Source of the DNA: HK1 sp965202735
GTDB lineage: Bacteria; Pseudomonadota; Gammaproteobacteria; HK1
Assembly: GCA_965202735.1 (NCBI GenBank)
Contig: OZ241844.1
Span: 372,001-436,000 of the forward strand
Direction: 5' to 3'
DNA length: 64,000 bases
The translations under genes and the position numbers were made by a program. Below are positions 18,044-25,245 of this stretch, piece after piece. Numbering within the stretch: position 1 is the stretch's first letter; every line of letters starts with the position of its first letter. Below the pieces are notes generated by a model, which was given only the letters and a program-made list of their open reading frames with translations, ran no database searches and was not told where the DNA came from.

Positions 18044-19923
18044 GCGCATCCGGCGCCTCCACGGGGCAGGCGGCGCGGACGGCGCCCCGCTACGGCATGG
18101 TGGTGGATCTGAACCGCTGCGTCGGCTGCCAGACCTGCACCATCGCCTGCAAGCACCACAACGACACCCCGCCCGGAGTGCAGTGGCGGCGCGTGCTCGA
18201 CGTCGAGCAGGGCGCCTACCCCAACGTGGAGCGCCTCTTCCTGGTCACCGGCTGCCAGCACTGCGCGAGCCCGCCCTGCGTCCCGGTGTGCCCGACCGGA
18301 GCGACGCGCCAGCGCGACGACGGCCTCGTCACCATGGACTACGACACCTGCATCGGCTGCGGCTACTGCGCGGTGGCCTGTCCCTACCAGGCCCGCACCA
18401 TCGCCCACGAGCGCGCGTGGTACTTCGGGACGCCGAGCCGGCAGGAGGCGCAGGTCTTCCACGACGAACGGGTCGGGGTCGCGACCAAGTGCACGTTCTG
18501 CGTGGACAAGATCGACGAGGCGGCGCAGACCCCGGGCGTGGCGCCGGGGCTCGACCTCGAGGCCACTCCGGCCTGCGTCGCGTCGTGCATCGCCCAGGCC
18601 CTGCACTTCGGGGACTTCGCGGACCCGGACAGCAACGTGTCGCGGCTCGCGGCGGAGAATGCGCACTTCCAGATGCACGCGGAGCTCGGGACCGACCCGC
18701 AGATCCGCTACCTCTACGAGGTGCCCGCGACCACGCCGGGGCGCGAGCCGGAGGAGACGGACGACGAACGCCGCAGCGATCCGAACGACCCGCTGGTGGG
18801 CGGGCGCCAGACGTTCTGGGACGTGCGGGCGGCGATGAACTTCATCCTGGGCGGCATGAGCAGCGGGCTGGCGGTGGTCGCGTACCTGCTCTGGTCATCC
18901 GGAGGGATTCCGGATGCGGCGCTGTCCTGGCTCCTTGTTGCGGCGGCAGTCGGAATGGCCGTCGGGCTTCTCTTCGTGTTCGCCGAGATCGGCCGCAAGG
19001 CGCGCTTCCTCTACGTGCTCCGGCGCCCGCAGAGCTCGTGGATGACCCGCGAGACCTGGGCGGTGGCGGTGTTCTACCCGGCGGTCGCGGCGGACCTCCT
19101 CTGGCCGTCGCCCGTGCTGCACGCGCTGGCCGCGCTGGCGGCGGCGGCGTTCCTCGTCTGCCAGGGAAGGATCCTCCACGCCGCCAGGGGGATCCCGGCG
19201 TGGCGGGTCGGCCTCGTGCCGTGGATGCTGGCCGCGTCGGGGCTCTGCGAGGGGGTGGCGCTCGCCGCGATCGGGCTCGGCCTGCTCCTCTCCGGCGGCG
19301 TCTTCGGGGCGCCGGAGCTGTCGATGTCCTGGCCGGAGCTCGGCGACCCCGGCCGCGTCTTTGCCTTGAGTGCCCTCCCGGGCGCAACGCACGACGCGGC
19401 GGGCGCGACGATGGCTCCGCCCGTTCCCGCCGGGGTGGGCCCGATGGCGGCTCCGGTCCTCCTGTCGGGCGCCGGCGTCCTGCTCTCGGTCGTGAACGCC
19501 GCGCTGTTCGGCGCCTGGCGGCGGAGGGCGGCGGACGCCGGGGTGGGCCCGCTCGCGCGCGGCGAGATCGATGCGATCGCCTCCCGGATGCGCTGGATGG
19601 GACACCTCGTTCCGCTGGCGCTCTACCTCGCGGCCGCCGTCGCGTTCGCCGTCGTCCCGACCTCGGCCATCGTCGCGACGCACTGCCTGACGGAGGCCGT
19701 GGAAGGCTGGCGGTGCGCGATGCACCATTTCGTGGCCGCCGCCGGAACCCCCGGCGCGCCGCTCGCCCTCTTCGCCGCCGCCGCGGGCACCCTCGCCGGC
19801 GGCGTGCTGTGGAAGTACACGCTCATCACCCGCGCCTGCCACCAGCAGGGGTTCGCCCTGCCGCGCCTGCCGCGCCGCGGCTCCGGCACGCGCGCCGCCC
19901 CCGCCCGCTTCGGCCTGCCCTGA
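18040..19923 (+). CDS. Fused 4Fe-4S ferredoxin and NrfD/DmsC-like membrane subunit
   Basis: A 627-residue protein. Residues 15-215 are a DmsB/NrfC-like ferredoxin with four cysteine groups (CVGCQTCTIAC, CQHCASPPCVPVCP, CIGCGYCAVACP and CTFC plus CVASC), enough for four 4Fe-4S clusters. Residues 265-620 contain about eight hydrophobic spans and resemble the DmsC/NrfD quinone-reactive anchor. These subunits are usually two genes. The GTG start overlaps the TGA of the catalytic gene (GTGA), so the pair is translationally coupled. It would carry electrons between the quinone pool and the molybdenum site, with the catalytic subunit on the cytoplasmic side since neither protein has an export signal. 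Confidence 0.88.
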   Translation: MSASGASTGQAARTAPRYGMVVDLNRCVGCQTCTIACKHHNDTPPGVQWRRVLDVEQGAYPNVERLFLVTGCQHCASPPCVPVCPTGATRQRDDGLVTMDYDTCIGCGYCAVACPYQARTIAHERAWYFGTPSRQEAQVFHDERVGVATKCTFCVDKIDEAAQTPGVAPGLDLEATPACVASCIAQALHFGDFADPDSNVSRLAAENAHFQMHAELGTDPQIRYLYEVPATTPGREPEETDDERRSDPNDPLVGGRQTFWDVRAAMNFILGGMSSGLAVVAYLLWSSGGIPDAALSWLLVAAAVGMAVGLLFVFAEIGRKARFLYVLRRPQSSWMTRETWAVAVFYPAVAADLLWPSPVLHALAALAAAAFLVCQGRILHAARGIPAWRVGLVPWMLAASGLCEGVALAAIGLGLLLSGGVFGAPELSMSWPELGDPGRVFALSALPGATHDAAGATMAPPVPAGVGPMAAPVLLSGAGVLLSVVNAALFGAWRRRAADAGVGPLARGEIDAIASRMRWMGHLVPLALYLAAAVAFAVVPTSAIVATHCLTEAVEGWRCAMHHFVAAAGTPGAPLALFAAAAGTLAGGVLWKYTLITRACHQQGFALPRLPRRGSGTRAAPARFGLP

Positions 19924-19944
19924 CGCGGCATCCCCGGTGTCTCC

Positions 19945-21117
19945 ATGACCGGCCCACAGGCACATGGCCCGATCCTGTTCCTGATCCCCTGCTCCCTGAC
20001 GAAGAGCCGGGGAGGAGCATCCCGCCACGACGAGAGCGACGCGATGACCTCGTGCGTGGGCGCCGATTCGAGAAGTCGACTGCTCGAACGGCGCGAGGAG
20101 GTGCGTGGCCTGGTCAAGAGGAATCGTGACCTCGCATGGCAGGGAGTTCCGCTGGCGGACCGGAATCATGGTCTGGTCAAGGGGCCGGACTTCGGCGGGC
20201 GCCGCACCGCGGCTTGCCTTCCGGCGCTCGATCGGTACCAGGGTCGGTTCTTTCAGGCGCTTGGAGAAGGCGGGCGGCAGGCGCTGTGCGAGCGAAGGCA
20301 CGGAGCACTGATCGTCTCCGGGCTCTACGGTCTGGTGCGCCCGATGGAGGGGATTCAGCTCTACAGTTGTCCGCTCGTCGCGGAGGTCGCCGAGACCTGG
20401 GGGAGGGACGCGCTGCTCACCGACGTGCTGTGCGAGTACGTCGCCCGATTCGGGGTCCTGAGAATCTTCGACATGCTGGCGATCGATGCATACCGCCAGC
20501 TCATCGACTGGCAACGGATCGCGGACTCGGGCACCGACGTGCTGCACTGCTTCGACGCGATGGCGGCGGGAGAGAGCGCGCTCACATCGTTCGGGATATG
20601 TCTGGCGACGGACCTGATCGAGCGCACGGAGGACGCCCTGATCAGCCTGGAAGACGGGGACCGGATCGGGGACGTCATGATTCGCTCCAGGATGGAGACG
20701 CCGGCGGGATTCCCGGACGAATTCGCCTCGCTGCTGGCCGCCCGGAACGAGAGCCGCATGTTGCAACCGCGGGACCCCGGCGAGGATCTTCCCACGATCG
20801 CCCGGGGCGGCAATCCCGAGCGCTCTCCGGGTGCGGGACGTTCCGACGCGCGGAAATGGAAGTTCACGCTTGCGGGGAAGTGCCGGCGCGATCTGGTGAG
20901 ACGACGGGAGTTCCTGGAACGGGCAATCCAGGCGATCAGGGAGGTCTGCGCCAATCCGATGTCGCCGAAGGGCAACACCGTGAGACCGTTGACGAACGAG
21001 CTTCAGGGAATGTGGCGGTACCGGATCGGCGACTTCCGCCTGATCTACCAACCGGACGCAGACCGGCGAATCGTGCATTTTCTGGATCTCAGACCCAGAG
21101 GGAGTGCATACGAGTAG
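19945..21117 (+). CDS. YaaA/DUF6884-like domain fused to a RelE/ParE-type domain
   Basis: A 390-residue protein. The N-terminal domain has ILFLIPCSLTKSRGG (12-24), LIVSGLYGLVRPMEGIQLY (122-140) and FDMLAIDAYRQLIDW, the pattern of YaaA-like/DUF6884 proteins also found in the gene at 21493. Residues 304-390 look like a complete RelE-superfamily toxin fold: KWKFTLAGKC, a helix pair, LTNELQGMWRYRIGDFRLIY and a final HFLDL strand. The usual C-terminal GHRxxVY is replaced by RPRGSAYE. No antitoxin gene is adjacent. The fusion suggests an RNase or regulatory output tied to a nucleic-acid-binding sensor; function is unknown. Confidence 0.7.
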   Translation: MTGPQAHGPILFLIPCSLTKSRGGASRHDESDAMTSCVGADSRSRLLERREEVRGLVKRNRDLAWQGVPLADRNHGLVKGPDFGGRRTAACLPALDRYQGRFFQALGEGGRQALCERRHGALIVSGLYGLVRPMEGIQLYSCPLVAEVAETWGRDALLTDVLCEYVARFGVLRIFDMLAIDAYRQLIDWQRIADSGTDVLHCFDAMAAGESALTSFGICLATDLIERTEDALISLEDGDRIGDVMIRSRMETPAGFPDEFASLLAARNESRMLQPRDPGEDLPTIARGGNPERSPGAGRSDARKWKFTLAGKCRRDLVRRREFLERAIQAIREVCANPMSPKGNTVRPLTNELQGMWRYRIGDFRLIYQPDADRRIVHFLDLRPRGSAYE

Positions 21118-21492
21118 ACAGCAGGCGCTGGCGCCGTCGCTCGCGCCCGCGGATGACGCATCCGGGAGGAGGGCAGGAGGAGAGACCTGCACTGGTGAAC
21201 GTCTCATGGTGTGCCGCAACCCGCTGTTGACCAAAGAGCGCGCACGCAAGCGCGAGGCGTTGCTCGCGGATGATGAGACGGGACTTCTCCAGCTTCTCGG
21301 AGACCATGGATGCCCGCTGCGTGGATGCTGGGAGAGGGTGGCAACAATAAGGCGATCGCCCGGCTGCGCTCTGGCCCGGCGGTTGCCCGGCCTGGTCGAG
21401 AAGCCGGCGACGCGCCGACAGTCGAATTGGCTTTGCCGGTGACGCTACCCGGTGGAGCCCCAGATATCTGCATCGGAGAGGGACCGTCGGAT
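21118..21492. other. Gap inside the accessory module
   Basis: Apart from the transposase remnant at 21206-21300, no gene is supported. A frame in phase with the downstream gene is open from 21310 but lacks a ribosome-binding site and has no recognisable sequence before 21493. Confidence 0.5.
21206..21300 (+). pseudogene. IS1634-type transposase remnant
   Basis: About 30 codons (MVCRNPLLTKERARKREALL, then an ADDETGLLQL stretch) resemble the conserved VCRNPxLAxERARKREALLAATE segment of IS1634-family transposases. Flanking sequence shows no further transposase homology by eye and no terminal inverted repeats. It is a decayed internal fragment and indicates past insertion or transfer at this site. 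Confidence 0.6.
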
Positions 21493-22293
21493 ATGAACTC
21501 GGGCGAGAGCGGGGCAGACAGAATCAGAAGACATGTTCGGGCTCGATACATCGACGCGGCACGGCGCGAAGGTGGGAACACGGTGACTATCCGTGCCGGC
21601 GACGTGGCCCGCGAATTGCGCCTGGGAAACCGCGTTCCTGCGGTCTGCAGCGCGCTTGCATCGAAACTGCTGCTTGACCAGGCCGGGCTGCGGCTGGTGG
21701 AACGGAGAGGCCCTCGTCAGAGCACCACGACGGAGTTCCGCTATGCGTTTGCCGGCGGACGTGTGGAGAACGGCACAGAAGAGGTCGAGGTGAGAAACCC
21801 CGCTCCTTTATCTCAACGGTCTGTGAACAACGCGTCGCAGGAGGCGGCCCCGCCAGCGGCATCAGGGGCCCTAAGCACTCTCTACCTAGTCTCGTGCGTC
21901 AAGACGAAGCGCAACACTCGTGCGGCTGCGAAGGAACTCTATGTATCCGCATGGTTCCAGAAGGCCAGGGCTTTCGTCGAGGGGACTGGCGATCCATGGC
22001 GCATATTGTCGGCGGAGTACGGTCTGCTCGATCCCGACGAGGAAGTCCAGCCCTATGAGAGAACGCTGAAAGCGATGAGGGTCCAGGAGCGACGTGCGTG
22101 GGCGGAAGACGTTTTGGCGCACATCGAGACCTGCCTCAATGACGTCGACACGGTTGTTTTTTTCGCGGGTCAGCGATATCGGGAGTTTCTCGAACCGGCA
22201 CTGCGCGGCTGGGGTCTTGTGGTGCGCGTTCCCATGATCGGATTGAGCCAAGGACGGCAGATGCAATGGCTGAACGTCCGCCTCCATGATTGA
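21493..22293 (+). CDS. Winged-helix-like domain plus DUF6884 domain protein
   Basis: A 266-residue protein. Residues 8-88 resemble a winged helix (VTIRAGDVARELRLGNRVPA, a recognition-helix-like ALASKLLL, then a beta hairpin ending TEFRYAF). A Ser/Ala-rich linker follows. Residues 128-266 are a DUF6884/YaaA-like domain: LYLVSCVKTKR, AAAKELYVSAWFQKARAF, WRILSAEYGLLDPDEEV, VVFFAGQRYREFL. The ATG at 21493 has GGAGAGGGA 9 bases upstream. The TGA overlaps the next gene by 8 bases. Codon use is visibly less GC-rich than in neighbours, consistent with transfer. Function unknown. Confidence 0.75.
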   Translation: MNSGESGADRIRRHVRARYIDAARREGGNTVTIRAGDVARELRLGNRVPAVCSALASKLLLDQAGLRLVERRGPRQSTTTEFRYAFAGGRVENGTEEVEVRNPAPLSQRSVNNASQEAAPPAASGALSTLYLVSCVKTKRNTRAAAKELYVSAWFQKARAFVEGTGDPWRILSAEYGLLDPDEEVQPYERTLKAMRVQERRAWAEDVLAHIETCLNDVDTVVFFAGQRYREFLEPALRGWGLVVRVPMIGLSQGRQMQWLNVRLHD

Positions 22294-23020
22294 CCGGGTT
22301 TCCGACACGCGGCGATTCTACGATCTCATGCACCGGCTGGAAGGGCGAGTCGGCGGAACCCGTCTCCTCGCAGAATGCACTGGTGGCATGGGCTGGCCTG
22401 AGCGTGGGGTCTACTTCTTCCTTGAGCCGGGGGAGACACGCTCCGGCTCGGGTGCCGGTCTTCGTGTCGTTCGTGTCGGCACTCACGCCCTCAAGGCAAG
22501 AAGCAAGAGCACTCTGTGGGGCCGTCTCTCTTCGCACCGCGGCACGATGCGCACTGGCGGCGGGAACCATCGGAGCTCGATATTCCGGTTACTGGTGGGC
22601 ATCGCTCTGGCGCGCAGGGCTGGGATTTCCCTTCCGCCATCTTGGGGTTTGGGCGGAGACCTGAGAACTGCCGCGAGGCGGATCGAGGCGGAGCGCGCCG
22701 AAGTGAAGAAGAACGAGCTGGAACTCGAAACGTCGGTGACCTGCTACCTTGGGGCCATGCCTTTCCTGTTTCTCGGTGTGGAAGACGAACCGGGTCCCGC
22801 AAGTGAACGCGGTTTCATCGAACGTAACGCCATCGCTCTCTTGAGCGCCTACCGCGAACCGCCGCCGGACCCGGCTTCAACGTGCTGGCTGGGCCGTTCA
22901 AGCGACCGGGATCGCGTGCGCCTCTCCGGCCTGTGGAACAACAATCACGTGGATGAAGCCTATGACGCGTCATTTCTTGATCTGATGGAAATGCGCATCG
23001 ACCAGGCTGAATCGCCGTGA
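22286..23020 (+). CDS. GIY-YIG-like nuclease-type protein
   Basis: A 244-residue protein with a plausible GIY-YIG core: GVYFF (41-45) for GIY, VVRVGTH (61-67) for YIG, Arg80 in TLWGRLSSHRG, NHRSSIFRLLVG, and a possible metal-binding glutamate in FIERNAIALL (Glu179). A long helix with many charged residues (RRIEAERAEVKKNELELE) separates the two halves. It overlaps the winged-helix/DUF6884 gene by 8 bases, so the two are expressed together. A nuclease acting on nucleic acid recognised by its partner is a reasonable hypothesis. The family is otherwise uncharacterised. Confidence 0.65.
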   Translation: MIDRVSDTRRFYDLMHRLEGRVGGTRLLAECTGGMGWPERGVYFFLEPGETRSGSGAGLRVVRVGTHALKARSKSTLWGRLSSHRGTMRTGGGNHRSSIFRLLVGIALARRAGISLPPSWGLGGDLRTAARRIEAERAEVKKNELELETSVTCYLGAMPFLFLGVEDEPGPASERGFIERNAIALLSAYREPPPDPASTCWLGRSSDRDRVRLSGLWNNNHVDEAYDASFLDLMEMRIDQAESP

Positions 23021-23379
23021 GGCGAAACCGCACCGCGAGCGGCAGATCAATCCGATCTCGTGACTCCACCAGCGCGCACCTTCGCCTGCATTGAATTGCT
23101 ACCTCTCGCTTTCTATAGTGTCCCCGGAAGCCGCGCGGCGGTTCGGGGACTGTCTCCTCGGGTGCGCGGCGGGTGATGCCGCTCAAGCGCTGCTACGGGT
23201 TGAATGCCGATTGCAAGACGGCTTTCACCCGATGGTTCGAGCGGTCAGGAAGCGCGGCAGGGACGCCCTTCGGCGTGTGGTTCGTCACACCCGGCGCAGT
23301 GAGGAGTGAGTGTGGCCCGCGCCCCGGCGCGGCGGTATGCTCGCGCCCCGGGCCGGCGGCAGGCGAGGGAGAGGGATCG
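23021..23379. other. Gap between the accessory module and the selenoprotein gene
   Basis: No supported gene. It contains the hairpin at 23120-23150 and, just before the selenoprotein ATG, GAGGGAGAGGGA (23365-23376) as ribosome-binding site. Confidence 0.5.
23120..23150 (+). terminator. Hairpin after the accessory module
   Basis: GTCCCCG (23120-23126) pairs with CGGGGAC (23144-23150), enclosing a second GC-rich inverted repeat GCCGC/GCGGC. It lies 100 bases after the GIY-YIG-like gene. No T-run follows, so it could be a terminator, an RNA processing site or an element end. Confidence 0.4.
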
Positions 23380-23601
23380 ATGAAGTTCAGAATCGAATAC
23401 TGCGGTGCTTGAGGGTACGAGCCCGAAGCGCTCCGTGTGAGCGACCGGCTCTCGCAGATCGAAGGCGCCGACATCGAGCTGGTGAAGAGCGCGGGCGGCG
23501 TGTTCGAGATCACCCTGGACGGCGAGCTCGTCTTCTCGAAGAAGGCGACCGGCCGCTTTCCGCAGTGGAAGGAAGTGGAGGCGATTGCGGCGCGGGCCTG
23601 A
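23380..23601 (+). CDS. SelW/Rdx-family selenoprotein with in-frame UGA
   Basis: ATG at 23380 begins MKFRIEYCGA; then TGA at 23410-23412; the same frame continues GYEPEALRVSDRL... to a TGA at 23599, giving 74 residues. YCGxxGY is the hallmark of the thioredoxin-like Rdx family (SelW/SelT/SelV/SelH), where the fourth position of CxxU is selenocysteine. Both flanks of the TGA match the family, including the later FEITLDGELVFSKKATGRFP strand-helix region. Reading UGA as Sec gives Cys8-Gly-Ala-Sec11. A SECIS-like hairpin follows. A simple nonsense mutation is the alternative but would not explain the exact CxxU position. A redox role is expected. Confidence 0.85.
23419..23451 (+). promoter_or_regulatory. 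Bacterial SECIS-like hairpin
   Basis: Starting 7 bases after the UGA: outer stem GAGCC (23419-23423) with GGCTC (23447-23451), a 5/3-base internal loop, inner stem CGCTC (23429-23433) with GAGCG (23439-23443), and a five-base apical loop CGTGT containing GU. The apical loop starts 22 bases past the UGA, within the spacing known for bacterial SECIS elements that bind SelB. Confidence 0.65.
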
Positions 23602-23655
23602 CCGTGGTCCGCCGCACATGCGCCGGGCGGCGTGCGTGCATCGCGGACGACTGCC

Positions 23656-24798
23656 TCACGCGGCCGTGGTGACGGCGATGTTGCCGACGTGGCGCTTGGC
23701 GATGAACGCCGCCTGGGCGGCGACGAGTTCGTGCAGGGGCCAGGTCGCGGCCAGCAGCGGCCGGATCTCGCCGCGCTCGATGTAGCCCACGAGGTCGGCG
23801 AAGACGCCCGGCGGCGGGACGGTCGCGCCGGTGAAGACGAGGTCCCGCAGGTAGAACGTCCGCAGGTCGAAGCGGACCACCGGCCCGGCGATGGCGCCGG
23901 CGCAGGTGTAGCGTCCGCCGCGGGCGAGCGCCGAGACGAGCTGCGGCCAGAGCGCGCCGCCGACCACATCCGCGACCACCGTCACCTCGTCGCGGCCGAT
24001 GGCGGCGCGCAGTGCGCCCTTCAGGTCTCCGGGCGCGCGCGGGAGGACGTGATCGGCTCCCAGCGCCCGGACCGCCCCGGCTTTCGATTCCGCGCACAGC
24101 GCGACGGTCTCCGCCCCGCGCCGGCGGGCGAGCTGGATCAGGGCGGAGCCGACGCCGCCGGATGCGCCGGTGACGAGCACCCGGTCGCCGGCCTTCACCT
24201 CGGCGCGGCTCAGCATGTACTCGGCGGTCATGTACGAGGTCGCGAAGGTGGCGAGCTCGGCGTCGGAGAGGCCGCTCTCGACGGGATGCACGTGGCGGGC
24301 GTCGACGACGGTGTACTCCGCGAAGCCGCCGTCGCACTCCGAGCCGAAGTAGCCGCAGCGGTCGCGGTCGAGGGGCGCGTCCCAGTCGCGCAGCCAAGGG
24401 TCGATCAGCACCCGCCGGCCGATCAGCGAGGCGTCGCATCCGCCGCCGAGGGCGACCACGCGCCCGCAGACGTCGGCGCCCTGGATGCGGGGGAACCCGA
24501 TCGGGCTGCCGCCCCACGCCGCATCCGCATCCGCCGCGGAGTCCGACGCATCGCCCGTGGTGGCGCCGGACACCCCGGCCGAGTACCACCCCGTGCGCGT
24601 GTTGACGTCGGTGTTGTTGAGCCCGCAGGCGCCGACCGCGACCAGAGCCTCGCCGGGCCCCAGGTCCGGCACCGGCCAGTCGTCGCGCACGCTCAGCCGG
24701 TCGGGGCCGCCGTGGCCGGTCAGCACGACGGCACGCATCACGCGGGGCAGCGCGGGCCGCGGGTCCGGCGGCGCCGCAGGGTCGGTCGTGGTGTTCAT
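23656..24798 (-). CDS. Zinc-independent/quinone-oxidoreductase-like alcohol dehydrogenase (MDR family)
   Basis: A 380-residue medium-chain dehydrogenase/reductase. The GroES-like N-terminal domain (VRDDWPVPDLGPGEALVAV) contains GLNNTDVNTRTGWY, where a zinc enzyme would have a catalytic Cys. The Rossmann domain has VLVTGASGGVGSALIQLA, and the C terminus is YIERGEIRPLLAATWPL. It resembles NADPH:quinone reductase or crotonyl-CoA-reductase-like proteins. There is a small Ser/Ala/Asp-rich insertion near residue 85. GGAGACC precedes the ATG at 24798. Substrate unknown. It converges with the selenoprotein gene. Confidence 0.85.
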   Translation of the reverse strand: MNTTTDPAAPPDPRPALPRVMRAVVLTGHGGPDRLSVRDDWPVPDLGPGEALVAVGACGLNNTDVNTRTGWYSAGVSGATTGDASDSAADADAAWGGSPIGFPRIQGADVCGRVVALGGGCDASLIGRRVLIDPWLRDWDAPLDRDRCGYFGSECDGGFAEYTVVDARHVHPVESGLSDAELATFATSYMTAEYMLSRAEVKAGDRVLVTGASGGVGSALIQLARRRGAETVALCAESKAGAVRALGADHVLPRAPGDLKGALRAAIGRDEVTVVADVVGGALWPQLVSALARGGRYTCAGAIAGPVVRFDLRTFYLRDLVFTGATVPPPGVFADLVGYIERGEIRPLLAATWPLHELVAAQAAFIAKRHVGNIAVTTAA

Positions 24799-25245
24799 GT
24801 CGCGGTCTCCCCGATTCGGTCGTCGGCCGATATCGTATCGGCTCCGGGAGCGGGGTGTACGTCGGAGTGACCACAACCAGGTCCGGGGTCTCCTCGTATG
24901 GGATCTCCTCGTATCGTCCCCGGGACCGGGGTGCGGGACGATCTCGCACCGTCCGGGACGCGCTACGGCCCGCGGCCTGCCATCGTCCCCGCGCACCGAC
25001 GGGCAATGCCCCGGCGCGCGGTGTGTGCACGCCATTCACCGCGGGCGAGCCATGGTGAATACTCTCCGCCACGCTGGCGGCGGACCCCTGACGACCGGAG
25101 TCGAGGGAGCGGCCATTCACTGCGGGCGAGGCATGTTGTTGAATACTCTCCACCACGCCGGTGGTGGACTCCTGTCGGCTGGAGCCGAGGGAGCGGCCAT
25201 CACGCCGGCGGCGGACCCCTGACGACCGGAGCCGAGGGAGCGGCC
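24799..25245. other. Divergent gap with tandem repeats
   Basis: No supported gene. The first part (24799-25030) is between divergent genes and should hold both promoters, though no clear -35/-10 pair is seen; GTATCGTATCG-like and TCCTCGTATGGGATCTCCTCGTAT short repeats occur near 24830-24920. The second part is the tandem repeat described separately. Confidence 0.5.
25041..25245 (+). repeat. Tandem repeat of about 82 bp carrying a ribosome-binding site
   Basis: Units start at 25041 (GCGGGCGAGCCATGGTGAAT) and 25122 (GCGGGCGAGGCATGTTGTTG). A third partial unit begins at 25201 and corresponds to the second halves of the others. Each unit ends GAGGGAGCGGCCAT; in the last one this supplies the Shine-Dalgarno GAGGGAG and the ATG of the racemase gene. 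Confidence 0.85.

Noticed and set aside
15286..19923. A single 1545-codon protein spanning the molybdoenzyme and ferredoxin genes
   Set aside because: The first 900 codons are an out-of-frame, Arg/Gly-rich shadow; the real subunit starts with GTG at 18040 overlapping the preceding stop.
23410..23412. The TGA as a true stop, leaving a 10-codon peptide
   Set aside because: The continuing frame matches the SelW/Rdx family, the TGA is exactly at the CxxU position, and a SECIS-like hairpin follows.
23091..23412. Small open frames of 70-80 codons between the accessory module and the selenoprotein
   Set aside because: No ribosome-binding site, no conserved motif, and they overlap the hairpin and the selenoprotein start.
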